NCBI RefSeq assembly: GCF_900447045.1 | Contig: NZ_UAWH01000015.1 | Span: forward strand, 292,959-356,958 | From: Clostridium paraputrificum | GTDB taxonomy: Bacteria > Bacillota > Clostridia > Clostridiales > Clostridiaceae | Length of the DNA stretch: 64,000 nt | Direction: 5' to 3' | In this document: one piece after another, positions 52,408-61,869 of the stretch | Layout: each line of letters starts with the position of its first letter | Numbering within the stretch: position 1 is the stretch's first letter | Notes under the pieces: generated by a model | Told to the model about the DNA's origin: nothing | Database searches by the model: none | The model's input: only the letters and a program-made list of their open reading frames with translations | Made by a program: the position numbers and the translations under genes

Positions 52408-54966
52408 TTAATTTATGAATGTCGGTATGTCAAATTCAAAGACTACTCCACACTTTTCTAAATATGGTGCCATTATTCTAGCTTGTTTTTCTGCCCAAGC
52501 TATATCAGAAGCATATTGATGCCATCCAATACTTGTAGAACTCATATTCCATCTCATCTTATATAATGTATTTTGATTATATTTAGTACTGTTTATATAG
52601 TTTTTGCTTATCCAACTAGCCCCCTCTGAAATTGCTAGTTCTGGAGTAAACCATCCTTGTTTATATGCATATTCTGAGCCACCTCTTAATGGATCACTAT
52701 CAATTGCTCCTACACCATACATATTGTAAACAACCCTTGGTTCAACTGGGACACCATCAACTTCTGTTACTAACACGCCATTTGATAGTGTTGATGTACC
52801 ATTACCTGTTTCAAGTCTAGCATGTGAAAGAAGATACATTACATTTACATTGTACTTTTTAGCACCTTCTAAGAATGCATTACCTTTTCCAGATAAAATT
52901 CCTCTTCCTTGTATAACTTCATTAATTACAGACATAGGAATTCCATTTACATAGTTTAACTTCATAAACATATACTTACTAACATCATTTATAAAGTTAT
53001 TTGGATTCATATAATATTTAATGTCTTCAAGAGAAGCATTAACCCACTTTCCATCCTTTTGAACCATATTTAACTTAAGAAATTGTAACTCAGCAAATTT
53101 GTCTACAGTTAATCCATAGTTACTTGATCCGGTACTTATATTAATATACTTTGAACTTACATATGCTGTATTATCTTTGTACTTTATTTTGTACCAACCA
53201 TTTTCTTCTCCAACAATTTCTACTATATGGTTAATAGTTACTGAACCCTTTATAGCATAACTTGTCCCAGCTCCACTTCTAACATTTAGGTTAGATACAT
53301 TAACAGCTCCAATAGATATAACCTTTAGATTTTCTTCTGGTTTTTCATCAGGTATCTGTGGCTTATCTTCTGGAACATCCGGAACTTCAGGAGTTACAGG
53401 TGGCACTACTGGAGTAGTTGGCTTTTCATCTAGTAGCCTTACATAATCTTTACTTACGAAACCAGTTTTATCTTTAAAGTTAATTTTATACCAATTACCC
53501 TCGCTACCTATAATATCTACCTTTGTTCCATCAACTAAATATCCTAATACAATAGAATTAGTATTTGCTGCTGATCTAACTCTTAGATTACTTCCTGTAT
53601 TATAAACTTCACCTTTTTTTACAACTACTTCTGGCTTATTATCAGGTTTTTCTTGTGTATTATTATTGTTACTTGATGTTTTAATTGTTACGTAGTCCTT
53701 ATGTACATATCCATATCCTGAACCATACTTTATCTTATACCAACTTCCATTAGTATCAACTATCTTTACGACTGAACCGTGATTTAATACTCCTAGTATC
53801 TTAGTATTTGTTCCTGCTCCCTCTCTTACTCTTAATCCATCTGTTGCATTTACAGTTCCATCCTTTTCAGTAACAGTAGAACCATTGTTATTATTTGATG
53901 AATTATTGTTTTGAGATCCTGAACCTGTTGACCCAGTAGATCCTGAAAAAGTTATTTTTATATAATCTTTATGTACATATCCATACCCTGAACCATACTT
54001 TATCTTGTACCAGCTCCCATTAGTATCAACTATCTTTACGGCTGAACCATGAGTTAATACTCCTAGTATCTTAGTATTTGTTCCTGCTCCCTCTCTTACT
54101 CTTAATCCATCTGTTGCATCAACAGTTCCATCCTTTTCAGTAACAGTAGAACCATTGTTATTATTTGATGAACCAGATGAACCATTAGATATTTTTGTAA
54201 TGTAATCTTTATGAGAATATCCTACTTTCCCATTAAAGTTAATTTTATACCATTCTCCACTTTCACCAGTTATTTCAACCTCTTGTCCACCTAAAAGGTA
54301 TCCAATAGTTAAAGCGCTTGTGCTTGGGGCTTGTCTAACTCTAAGATTACTTGTAATATTCTTTACTTTTCCTTTAGTTATGTTATTATTTGTACCAGAT
54401 TCAGTTGTTTGAATAAGCTTAATATATTTACTATGTACAAATCCTGTTTTATTACCATAACTTATGTTATACCAATCTCCACTTTTAGAGTTAACTTGTA
54501 CAACTTCTCCATCTTTTAATATTCCAATTCTGGCTGAAGTTGAACTAGCAGCTTGTCTAACATTTAATCCTACTCCACCTGTGTTATATACCTGTCCCTT
54601 TTGAACCGCTCTAGACGCTTTAGATAATGTAGTAACTTCTATATATTCCTTTGACACATATGCTTCATGTCCTTTAAAGTCAATTCTATACCATTCTTCA
54701 GTTTCACCCTTTATATTAACTACTTCACCATTTACTAAATATCCTATAACTGTTGATTGTAAGCTTGCACCTTCTCTTACTCTCAAATTACTATCAACGT
54801 TTACAACCTTTCCTTCGTATGAATCATTTAAATTCATAATGCTTTCTATATCCAAAATATTATCACTAGTTAATTCTGTAGCAGCTACAGAACTATTAGC
54901 TAATGACATTCCTCCTGAAAAAGTTGCACCAGCTAAAATTATTTGTAGTATTTTTTTCTTATTCAT
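52408..54966 (-). CDS. Glucosaminidase with seven SH3b repeats
   Basis: An 852-residue exported autolysin. Signal peptide about 1-29 (SLANSSVAA cleavage region), then seven bacterial SH3_3 repeats (each with NLRVR.GAS..., WYKI.(F/Y)...GYVHKDYI). These are separated by Ser/Asn/Gly linkers and, after the sixth, a Pro-rich linker (PTTPVVPPVTPEVPDVPEDKP, about 525-560). The C-terminal catalytic domain (about 640-852) is of the LytG/GH73 type: YLLSHARLETGNGTS with the Glu, YNMYGVGAIDSDP and WHQYASDIAWAEKQA. It hydrolyses the peptidoglycan glycan chain at GlcNAc. Repeats 4 and 5 are nearly identical in DNA (see finding). AAGGAGAG precedes the ATG. Confidence 0.9.
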   Translation of the reverse strand: MNKKKILQIILAGATFSGGMSLANSSVAATELTSDNILDIESIMNLNDSYEGKVVNVDSNLRVREGASLQSTVIGYLVNGEVVNIKGETEEWYRIDFKGHEAYVSKEYIEVTTLSKASRAVQKGQVYNTGGVGLNVRQAASSTSARIGILKDGEVVQVNSKSGDWYNISYGNKTGFVHSKYIKLIQTTESGTNNNITKGKVKNITSNLRVRQAPSTSALTIGYLLGGQEVEITGESGEWYKINFNGKVGYSHKDYITKISNGSSGSSNNNNGSTVTEKDGTVDATDGLRVREGAGTNTKILGVLTHGSAVKIVDTNGSWYKIKYGSGYGYVHKDYIKITFSGSTGSTGSGSQNNNSSNNNNGSTVTEKDGTVNATDGLRVREGAGTNTKILGVLNHGSVVKIVDTNGSWYKIKYGSGYGYVHKDYVTIKTSSNNNNTQEKPDNKPEVVVKKGEVYNTGSNLRVRSAANTNSIVLGYLVDGTKVDIIGSEGNWYKINFKDKTGFVSKDYVRLLDEKPTTPVVPPVTPEVPDVPEDKPQIPDEKPEENLKVISIGAVNVSNLNVRSGAGTSYAIKGSVTINHIVEIVGEENGWYKIKYKDNTAYVSSKYINISTGSSNYGLTVDKFAELQFLKLNMVQKDGKWVNASLEDIKYYMNPNNFINDVSKYMFMKLNYVNGIPMSVINEVIQGRGILSGKGNAFLEGAKKYNVNVMYLLSHARLETGNGTSTLSNGVLVTEVDGVPVEPRVVYNMYGVGAIDSDPLRGGSEYAYKQGWFTPELAISEGASWISKNYINSTKYNQNTLYKMRWNMSSTSIGWHQYASDIAWAEKQARIMAPYLEKCGVVFEFDIPTFIN
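53683..54175 (-). repeat. Near-identical tandem duplication of one SH3 repeat plus linker
   Basis: Two copies of about 230 bp (about 53690-53925 and 53960-54175) encode GTV(D/N)ATDGLRVREGAGTNTKILGVL and WYKIKYGSGYGYVHKDYI plus a Ser/Asn linker. They differ at only a few positions, unlike the other five repeats. It is a recent internal duplication. Confidence 0.8.
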
Positions 54967-55183
54967 ATAAAATACTCTCCTTAATAACTATATTGTAAAT
55001 ATTCATCGAATATTATCACTCTTATTTTACATTATATACTAAGTTAACCATCATTCCTATATACTTTGATAAATTTAGTAAATTTTTTAAGGTTTATTCT
55101 ATACATCAATCACTAAATTATTTACTTGCATTTATTAATATAAAATCAATTAGTATTTCATTAAAGTTTTTATAAAAGTCAGC

Positions 55184-55256
55184 TTGATTTATTTATCAAA
55201 CAGGCTTATACTGTTAATAAATGGATATCTATTGCGATATTAGCTAGTTCTAGCTA
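55184..55256 (+). promoter_or_regulatory. Chitinase promoter and palindromic operator
   Basis: TTGATT (55184-55189), a 17-base spacer and TATACT (55207-55212) form a good sigma-A promoter. Just after the expected start point is the perfect palindrome TAGCTAG TT CTAGCTA (55241-55256), a likely repressor site. The rest of the 414-bp divergent gap (54967-55381) shows only AT-rich sequence. Confidence 0.6.
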
Positions 55257-55381
55257 TAAGAATTCTTTAAATGACATTTCAAAAATTAACTCTAAAATTA
55301 CATCTCAGCATTACATGTAAACTTTTACCTAGATTTTATTGACATAAGAAAATATTAATTAAATTAGGAGGCGTATTAATA

Positions 55382-56875
55382 ATGAGAAAAAACTTCTTTA
55401 AGAAAGTTTTTTGTCCATGCATCATGATACTATCTCTCTTGTTACCTATGTCTTTAAAAGTTAATGCAGCAACTTCTGCAGGTTCTTTTGGTGCTGGAGT
55501 AGGAATTAAAAATTGGCCAACCCAAGTAAATGCCCCATATGTAGATATGGTAGATTGGGTAACCAAACAAGGCTACTATGTAGGTGAAGATACTGGAGGA
55601 CCCGCAAATTTAAGTAAATTATCCCAAGATACAGGTATTAAATTCTTTAACTTAGCATTTATTCAGTCTACTGGTTCAATCTCTAATGGCAAAGTTAATT
55701 GGGGATGGGGTGGATACTCTGTTTTATCTGAAGGGAAGATGAATTCTCAATATGATGCAATTAAACAATCTTTAAGAGAATTACGATTGCTAGGCGGAGA
55801 TGCTACAATATCCTTTGGCGGAGCTAATGGAGTTGCTTTTTGGCAAACATCTCAAGATATTGATGTTTTATATAACACTTATCTTGATATTGTAAATGGA
55901 TATGGTTTAAAAAGAATAGATTTAGATGTAGAAGGTGGAGCTCAAAACAAACAAAATAATATTGCTAATGCAAAGGCAATAAAGAAGTTACAAGATGAAA
56001 CAGGAGTTGAGGTTTCTTTAACTCTACCTGTTCTTCCATCAGGACTTACACAAACACAACTAGATGTTTTAGAGGCTTATCTATCCAATGGCGTAAACTT
56101 AAAATACATTAATATAATGGCAATGTGCTATGGAAGTGGTGTACTACAACCTAATGAAAACTATGGTACAGCTTCTGTAAGAGCCATGGATTCTACTAAA
56201 AATCAAATAAAGGATTACTACAAAAAATATGCAAATACTACCCTATCAGATTCAGAGGCTTATGCTAAATTAGGTGTAACTGTTTCTATAGGATATGAAA
56301 GTGGTTCAGACCCTATATTTACTCCTGCATGGTCTCAACTTGTTACTAATCACGCAAAAGCAAATAATATAGGAATGACCTCCTATTGGTCATTAAATAG
56401 AGATGCACTACTTGATAATAATTCAGGAATTTCTAGTCAATATGAACATTCTAAAATTTTTGCAACATTTGGATCTTCTCAAGCTGATCCAAGTAATACC
56501 TTACCTATAATTTTAGGAGTTGCAGACAAACAACTTCTAATTGGTGACAGCTTTAGTCCATTAGATGGTATAACTGCAACTGACAAAGAAGACGGAGACT
56601 TAACAAATAAAATAATTGTTAGTGGCTCTGTTGATACTACAAAGGCTGGAACTTACACAATTACTTATGCTGTTACAGATAGCAAAGGTGGAAGTACTAT
56701 AGCTTATTCAAAGGTTACTGTAATAGACACATCTATTCCTGTATATGACTCATCGAAAATTTATCTTTCAGGAGATATTGTAATGTACGAAGGTGTTCAA
56801 TATAAAGCAAAATGGTGGACATTAGGAGAAACTCCAGGTGCATCACAATGGGGGCCTTGGGAAAAAATAAGCTAA
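55382..56875 (+). CDS. Secreted GH18 chitinase with Ig-like and CBM5/12 domains
   Basis: A 497-residue protein: signal peptide (about 1-29, KVNA), GH18 barrel (about 35-345) with TISFGGANG and the catalytic RIDLDVEGG (DxDxE, Glu present), MAMCYG and MTSYWSLNRD. Then a DUF5011-type Ig-like domain (about 370-455) and a C-terminal CBM5/12 chitin-binding module (YLSGDIVMYEGVQYKAKWWTLGETPG, QWGPWEKIS). It should hydrolyse chitin. It resembles ChiD-like bacterial chitinases. TAGGAGGCG precedes the ATG. Confidence 0.92.
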   Translation: MRKNFFKKVFCPCIMILSLLLPMSLKVNAATSAGSFGAGVGIKNWPTQVNAPYVDMVDWVTKQGYYVGEDTGGPANLSKLSQDTGIKFFNLAFIQSTGSISNGKVNWGWGGYSVLSEGKMNSQYDAIKQSLRELRLLGGDATISFGGANGVAFWQTSQDIDVLYNTYLDIVNGYGLKRIDLDVEGGAQNKQNNIANAKAIKKLQDETGVEVSLTLPVLPSGLTQTQLDVLEAYLSNGVNLKYINIMAMCYGSGVLQPNENYGTASVRAMDSTKNQIKDYYKKYANTTLSDSEAYAKLGVTVSIGYESGSDPIFTPAWSQLVTNHAKANNIGMTSYWSLNRDALLDNNSGISSQYEHSKIFATFGSSQADPSNTLPIILGVADKQLLIGDSFSPLDGITATDKEDGDLTNKIIVSGSVDTTKAGTYTITYAVTDSKGGSTIAYSKVTVIDTSIPVYDSSKIYLSGDIVMYEGVQYKAKWWTLGETPGASQWGPWEKIS

Positions 56876-56901
56876 GCCTATATCTCTACCAATTATAATT
56901 T

Positions 56902-56936
56902 TAGAGGATGCATCACTTTTTGTGAGCACCCTCTAT
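56902..56936. terminator. Bidirectional terminator
   Basis: Arms AGAGGATGCA / TGAGCACCCTCT-like hairpin between the convergent chitinase and RNA methyltransferase genes. Confidence 0.6.
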
Positions 56937-57884
56937 TTAAATACAAATACTTATGTATCTAATAAATTTCCCTTTAGATACCTTACATCTATCAATAATT
57001 TTAAATCCAGCATTATACACAAATTCATCCATATCTTCAAAGGTAACTAAAATTAATTTATCTGCTATTTTCCTTGCAGAATTTATAATATCCATCTGTT
57101 CACTAGGTCTTATTGGTGTAAATAATCCATAAGGTAAATCTATTATTGCCACATCAAATTTCTCTTCTATATCCTTAATATCCATTCCTTTAACCACATC
57201 ATTATAACCAAAGAACTCTAAATTTCTTCTAGCATTACTACAGATCTGTTTATTAATATCAAATCCTTTAATATTAAATCCCATGGACACTCCTTCTATA
57301 ACAACTGTTCCTACTCCACAACAAGGGTCCACCATTTTTATATTAACGTCATTGCCTCCAGCTATATTAACTAAGGCTCTTGCCAGTTTTATACCTAAGG
57401 AATTTGAATATGAGTAAGGCTTTTTATCATGAATATGCCATTCAAAGTCGTTCTTTTCATATTCACCAAAATACCATCTGTTCCCTACTTTGCTAATTCC
57501 AATTCTTACTCTAGGGTTATGAATATCAGGCTCACCAGTTATAACAAAACCAACTGCCCTTAAACTGCTTAATCTCTCTTCATAGGTTGTGTTCTTCTCT
57601 TCTGCTTTAACATAAACAACCTTAAAATCGTCATAAGATAGATTTTCTTCCTTTATTTTATTACAAATTTCTTCTACACTATCTCCTTCATAAATCACTT
57701 TTAAAGCTTCTTTTATAAATGGACTTCTTGAAGGATTAACCCATATATCAGAGAAAAAATACTTTTCTTCTATGTCATTCTTAAATAAAGACTTCATTTC
57801 CATTTTATATAACTCCTTTTCATAAGGAGGATAGTTTGCAACGTATATATACTTTTTATCATCTGTATTTATATTTTCTAACAT
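56937..57884 (-). CDS. Trm11/TrmG10-like RNA guanine methyltransferase
   Basis: A 315-residue protein with an N-terminal THUMP-like region (about 1-110) and a C-terminal Rossmann domain: DPCCGVGTVVIEG (motif I), IKGFDINKQICSNARRNLEFFG and the catalytic motif IDLPYGLF, a variant of (D/N)PP(Y/F). It probably makes N2-methylguanosine in tRNA or rRNA. Start 57884 follows AAAGGAA; the in-frame TTG 18 bases upstream overlaps it. Confidence 0.8.
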   Translation of the reverse strand: MLENINTDDKKYIYVANYPPYEKELYKMEMKSLFKNDIEEKYFFSDIWVNPSRSPFIKEALKVIYEGDSVEEICNKIKEENLSYDDFKVVYVKAEEKNTTYEERLSSLRAVGFVITGEPDIHNPRVRIGISKVGNRWYFGEYEKNDFEWHIHDKKPYSYSNSLGIKLARALVNIAGGNDVNIKMVDPCCGVGTVVIEGVSMGFNIKGFDINKQICSNARRNLEFFGYNDVVKGMDIKDIEEKFDVAIIDLPYGLFTPIRPSEQMDIINSARKIADKLILVTFEDMDEFVYNAGFKIIDRCKVSKGKFIRYISICI

Positions 57885-57931
57885 ATAATAATTTCCTTTC
57901 AATAACTTAGATTATTCTAAGTATACCATAT

Positions 57932-58363
57932 CTATAGTCCAAATACAGGTAAGCTTAAATCTCTCTCATAAATTCCCATAACACCTCTTAAAAAATACAT
58001 ATATGAAATCATTCCAAATATATTTCCTAAATTTATATCTTCATCAGGACTAAGTGAAAAATCTATTTCACCATTATTAAATTTTTCTACTAAATGTCCA
58101 TACCTAGCAAAGCCTATATCAAAAAGAATACTTCTTGCTATTACTGCTAAATAAGCAGATTCTAAAGCAGGCACATCTGGGTCTGGCAAGTTTTCTGATG
58201 TATTCTCATATTTACTATAAACTAGGTCTATACTTTCAATAGTTGATATATATGATAAAACATCTGACACTATAAATACTAAATTTCCATATAGTTGCAG
58301 ATCTAAAAGCCTCAATGTTTCTACATCTTCATCTGTAAGATTATAAAAGTTATTGTTTTCCAC
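57932..58363 (-). CDS. Hypothetical helical protein, 143 aa
   Basis: A helical, acidic protein with no signal peptide and no recognised family. It has a repeated pattern LQLYGNLVFIVSDVLSYIST and AYLAVIARSILFDIGFARYGHLVEKF. It starts at GTG 58363 after AGGAGAGG. It lies 47 bp upstream of the methyltransferase and may share its transcript. Confidence 0.6.
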   Translation of the reverse strand: MENNNFYNLTDEDVETLRLLDLQLYGNLVFIVSDVLSYISTIESIDLVYSKYENTSENLPDPDVPALESAYLAVIARSILFDIGFARYGHLVEKFNNGEIDFSLSPDEDINLGNIFGMISYMYFLRGVMGIYERDLSLPVFGL

Positions 58364-58436
58364 CTTGCCTCTCCTAAAGATTACTACCTACTTATAATAT
58401 AGCCTTGCCTTTTTTCTTTGTGATAAAATTATAAAA

Positions 58437-58466
58437 AGACGTGCATCAATAAAGATGCCCGTCTAC
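58437..58466 (-). terminator. Rho-independent terminator of ABC operon
   Basis: On the minus strand, GTAGACGGGCATC / GATGCACGTCTTT then T-rich. Confidence 0.8.
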
Positions 58467-58472
58467 ATTAAA

Positions 58473-59093
58473 TTAACTATATTCTTTTCTTTCGTAGATA
58501 TGTAGAACAACCACATACGAAAAGAAAACACATATTACCAAACAAATAATGCCTAAAATAATTAATACATATATGTTGGTACTTGGAAAAGATTCAATTG
58601 TTAACTTCCATGTTGAGTTTACTATAAGAACCATAGGAATAATTATCAAACAATAGTCCAATGCATTGACTTTCTTAAAATCATAAAAAAGTGTTCTAGG
58701 TAAAGTAATTGACAATAATACTCCAACATAAAATAATTCCAAAAGAAATACCATCCCAATAGTTAAATCTATAGAATCTTTTATTATTATACTTAAAATA
58801 GTAATTATAATAATTGATATTATGCTACTTATTATATTGAAAAGATATCTTGAAAAAATGTATTCTTTATTAGATACAGGTAAAGACCTAACTAGATTAT
58901 CAACATTGCATCTCTTCTCTGCACCTAATGAACTGAACATTACTACAAAGAATACAGCTATTATAGAAACTAATAAAAGTTCAGGAAAAATCAATGAACT
59001 TATAATTCCTAGGCTTAATGTTAATATTATGGTTTTGTTCATTGACATCATATTTATATATTGCATTCTCAAAAGATATTCTATGTTCTTCAT
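58473..59093 (-). CDS. ABC-2-type permease, paralogue B
   Basis: A 206-residue, six-helix protein of the ABC-2 membrane family. It contains AEKRCNVDNLVRSLPVSNKEYIFSRYLFNI, which is nearly repeated in the upstream paralogue (REKACNIDNLVRTLPIKVNEYILSRYVFGI), so the pair arose by duplication and probably forms a heterodimer. It is the last gene of a GntR-ATPase-permease-permease operon. GGGGGATG precedes the ATG. Confidence 0.85.
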   Translation of the reverse strand: MKNIEYLLRMQYINMMSMNKTIILTLSLGIISSLIFPELLLVSIIAVFFVVMFSSLGAEKRCNVDNLVRSLPVSNKEYIFSRYLFNIISSIISIIIITILSIIIKDSIDLTIGMVFLLELFYVGVLLSITLPRTLFYDFKKVNALDYCLIIIPMVLIVNSTWKLTIESFPSTNIYVLIILGIICLVICVFFSYVVVLHIYERKEYS

Positions 59094-59114
59094 TGACCAT
59101 CCCCCTAATAAATA

Positions 59115-59732
59115 TTAAAGTTCTACTCTCTTATATATATTAACTGTTACTAAATAAGATATATACATTATCAATATTGTAACCAACATAATTAATAAAA
59201 ATAATATATTCTTATTCAATATATTTATGTTTATATCACTTAATAGCTCAGGTAATTTCATTGTAAACATAAGTGGTAAAACTGTAAGAATAATCACAAC
59301 TATCTTACCTTTTTCAGGGCCTAATATTGTTACAATAGGAGTTATTATTCCTACTACTACACTTCCAATTACAAGAGCTGATATTATAACACTTTCCACT
59401 GATATATATGGGCTTCCATTTAAGAATATTGCAACTATACTCATAATTCCAATAGAAATGAAAATTCCTATTATTCCAAATACATACCTAGATAAAATAT
59501 ATTCATTTACCTTTATTGGTAGTGTTCTTACAAGATTATCTATATTACATGCTTTCTCTCTTCCAACAGTAATATTGGTAAATGCTATAACTATTATTCC
59601 AACAGCATATGTGGCCATCTCTGGAATTACAAAAGGTATAAGTACACTTATTCCAATCATAGCTAAAAAAGTTCTATTTAATGAAAATAAATTTTCAAAT
59701 TGCATTTTAACAAGACTTATAACATTACGCAT
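59115..59732 (-). CDS. ABC-2-type permease, paralogue A
   Basis: A 205-residue, six-helix permease. Its start overlaps the end of the ATPase gene, indicating translational coupling. The conserved cytoplasmic loop CNIDNLVRTLPIKVNEYILSRY likely contacts the ATPase. It partners with the next gene. Start 59732 is favoured by the AGAGGTG site; in-frame ATG/GTG codons just before it are inside the site. Confidence 0.85.
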   Translation of the reverse strand: MRNVISLVKMQFENLFSLNRTFLAMIGISVLIPFVIPEMATYAVGIIVIAFTNITVGREKACNIDNLVRTLPIKVNEYILSRYVFGIIGIFISIGIMSIVAIFLNGSPYISVESVIISALVIGSVVVGIITPIVTILGPEKGKIVVIILTVLPLMFTMKLPELLSDININILNKNILFLLIMLVTILIMYISYLVTVNIYKRVEL

Positions 59733-60585
59733 TTTCATCACCTCTAGTATAAAATAGTAAAATATCTTCTAAAGTAGCCTTATCATAAACCACTTCTTTT
59801 CCAAATATCTCAAAAGCTTTATTCTTATCAGATGTCATCCCCTCAAATCCATACCTATTTATTTTTATTCCTCTTAAAATCTTCTCAGATTCCATGTCTA
59901 AAAGCTCAGTTTTTCCCCTTATAATGGCATGTTCTTCTAATAGTTCATCTTTTATTCCAGTTAAAATTATTTTACCTTCATAAATCATAACTATATAATC
60001 TGCTGTCTTTTCTAAATCAGATGTTATATGAGTAGAATAAAAAACTGTTGCTTCCTCTCTTTCAATATGCTCCTGAAGCATTTCTAACAATTCACTTCTA
60101 ACCCTTGGATCTAGGTTAGCAGTTGGCTCATCCATAATAATTAGCTTTGGATGATGAGATAAGGCAATTATAAGTTCAAATTGTTTTTTCTGCCCCTTTG
60201 AAAAATCTTTATATAGCTTATTTTCATCTATTCTAAACTTACTTATATACTTTTTATATAAATCTTCATCCCATTTTTCATAAAAATTACTCATGTACTT
60301 TTTTATATTCTTTACCTTAACAGTATCTAGGAAACCTGCTTCATCCCCAACATAACCAATTTCACTTTTATAAGCGAAGTAGTCTCGTATATCATTATTA
60401 AAAACCTTTATGATTCCAGAATCCATCTTAAGCATATTCATTATTAATTTTATTGTTGTAGTTTTACCTGAACCATTCGGTCCAATAAAACCTGTTATAT
60501 AACCACTTTCAATTAACAAATCATCTATAGAGAGTTGAAAGTTCCCTCTTCTCTTCTTAACTCCTTTAAATTCTATAGCTTTCAT
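59725..60585 (-). CDS. ABC transporter ATP-binding protein
   Basis: A 286-residue nucleotide-binding domain. Walker A GPNGSGKTTT, Q-loop region VGDEAGFLDT, signature FSKGQKKQ, Walker B LIIMDEPTANLD and H-loop STH. A C-terminal extension of about 70 residues follows, as in YtrB/BcrA-type ATPases. It powers the two ABC-2 permeases, probably to export a peptide or lipid-linked inhibitor, judging by the GntR regulator. GGAGTAATT precedes the ATG. Confidence 0.9.
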   Translation of the reverse strand: MKAIEFKGVKKRRGNFQLSIDDLLIESGYITGFIGPNGSGKTTTIKLIMNMLKMDSGIIKVFNNDIRDYFAYKSEIGYVGDEAGFLDTVKVKNIKKYMSNFYEKWDEDLYKKYISKFRIDENKLYKDFSKGQKKQFELIIALSHHPKLIIMDEPTANLDPRVRSELLEMLQEHIEREEATVFYSTHITSDLEKTADYIVMIYEGKIILTGIKDELLEEHAIIRGKTELLDMESEKILRGIKINRYGFEGMTSDKNKAFEIFGKEVVYDKATLEDILLFYTRGDENA

Positions 60586-60590
60586 AAAAA

Positions 60591-60965
60591 TTACTCCTCC
60601 AAAAATAAACTTTTAAATATTTCTAAGCATTCATCTAATGTTAATCCAATAGCTTTAGCTTGACTAATAGCATCATCTAACTTAATTTCTATTTCACATA
60701 TAGCTGCCTCCTTAAGTCTGTCAGAATTACCTTCTGATACAAAGGTTCCTTTTCCAGCTACTGTTTTTATAAAACCTTCTTTTTCAAGTTCTTCATATGC
60801 TCTTTTAGTTGTTATAATACTTACCTTCAAATCTTTTGCTAGCATTCTTATTGAAGGTAAGGCTTCACTAGGCTTTAATTCACCATTTAATATCTGATTT
60901 TTTATTTGATTGGAAATTTGTTCATATAATGGAACTGATGAAGAATTACTAATTAATATATTCAT
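60591..60965 (-). CDS. GntR-family regulator (YtrA type)
   Basis: A 124-residue regulator with an N-terminal winged HTH (SVPLYEQISNQIKNQILNGELKPSEALPSIRMLAKDLKVSIITTKRAYEELEKEGFI) and a short helical C-terminal tail, the YtrA layout. It is first gene of the operon with the ABC genes. An inverted repeat GTGTATATA / TATATACAC upstream is the probable operator. Confidence 0.88.
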   Translation of the reverse strand: MNILISNSSSVPLYEQISNQIKNQILNGELKPSEALPSIRMLAKDLKVSIITTKRAYEELEKEGFIKTVAGKGTFVSEGNSDRLKEAAICEIEIKLDDAISQAKAIGLTLDECLEIFKSLFLEE

Positions 60966-60977
60966 TTTTCCTCCTAA

Positions 60978-61020
60978 GTGTATATATTATCCATATACAG
61001 ATATTAACACCTATATACAC
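60978..61020. promoter_or_regulatory. Putative GntR operator
   Basis: Perfect inverted repeat arms GTGTATATA (60978-60986) and TATATACAC (61012-61020) separated by 25 bases, with further CTGTATATGG / TATACAG-like sequences inside. They lie 13-55 bp upstream of the YtrA-type start codon. The rest of the 308-bp gap to 61273 shows AT-rich sequence and the promoter for the next gene. Confidence 0.65.
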
Positions 61021-61273
61021 AATAATCAATACTAATATCAATTTTTTAATATTTTTCCACATTATGTATACTTTTAAATGAAAAATATTTCAAAACCTAG
61101 TAATATAAGATTAAGTTTAGCTACTTTAAAACTTTACGGAACAATAAATTCCCTTATAGGTAACAATTACAGTTTTACTTTTTTAATTATCTCCGTTATA
61201 TTTAAGTTAGTAATTTAAGAACTTTTGCATATAATAAAACCACGTAACAAAATTTTTACGGGAGCTAGATTTT

Positions 61274-61867
61274 ATGAAATTAAAAACGCATTTATTTATA
61301 GCAAAAAAAATAATAAATAATAACAAGGATAATGTTTTATTAAAATATTACTCACCATTTTTTTATCTTGGAACAATATTACCTGACTTGATTGCTTCTT
61401 ATAAAGTTCATCCCCACTACTTTGAAGAATCATCAGAATATGTTTATAGCAAAATAGAAAAAATCTCAAACTCAGGTAAACTTAATATATTTAACTCTAT
61501 AAGAGCAGGTATAGTAGTTCATTATTTATGTGATTTCTGTTGTCATGCTCATATAAGAGGAAACTTCGATTCATTAAGAAAACATCTTAAATACGAAAAT
61601 GATTTAGAGAAGTTTATACTTGAGGAGGAAAATAGCGAAGTGGCAATGGATAATAATATAAACACTGAAAGCTCAAATATATTATACGGGCCAAAAACTT
61701 TGAATTATTATATAATTGAACAAATTAAATCATATAGACTAGGAGCCCCTAGTTATATGTGGGATTATAAAAATGCTACAGAGCTATGCTCTACTGTATT
61801 TAATTCTTTATTTAACCTTTGTACATCTTATAGCATAATTTATAGAAAATTAGCATTTAGTAACTAA
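61274..61867 (+). CDS. Zinc-dependent phospholipase C-like protein
   Basis: A 197-residue soluble protein of the Zn-dependent PLC/S1-P1-like family. Start MKLKTHLFIAKKII (first His ligand), then PFFYLGTILPDLI (Asp ligand), then RAGIVVHYLCDFCCHAHI (two His in the metal helix). It has no signal peptide, so it is probably not the secreted toxin type but one of the intracellular members found across clostridia. The substrate is not assignable. GGGAGCTA precedes the ATG. Its stop is followed directly by repeat copy 5. Confidence 0.75.
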   Translation: MKLKTHLFIAKKIINNNKDNVLLKYYSPFFYLGTILPDLIASYKVHPHYFEESSEYVYSKIEKISNSGKLNIFNSIRAGIVVHYLCDFCCHAHIRGNFDSLRKHLKYENDLEKFILEEENSEVAMDNNINTESSNILYGPKTLNYYIIEQIKSYRLGAPSYMWDYKNATELCSTVFNSLFNLCTSYSIIYRKLAFSN

Positions 61868-61869
61868 AA

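Noticed and set aside
61274..61867. Alpha-toxin-type secreted phospholipase
   Set aside because: No signal peptide, no C-terminal C2-like domain and only about half the length.
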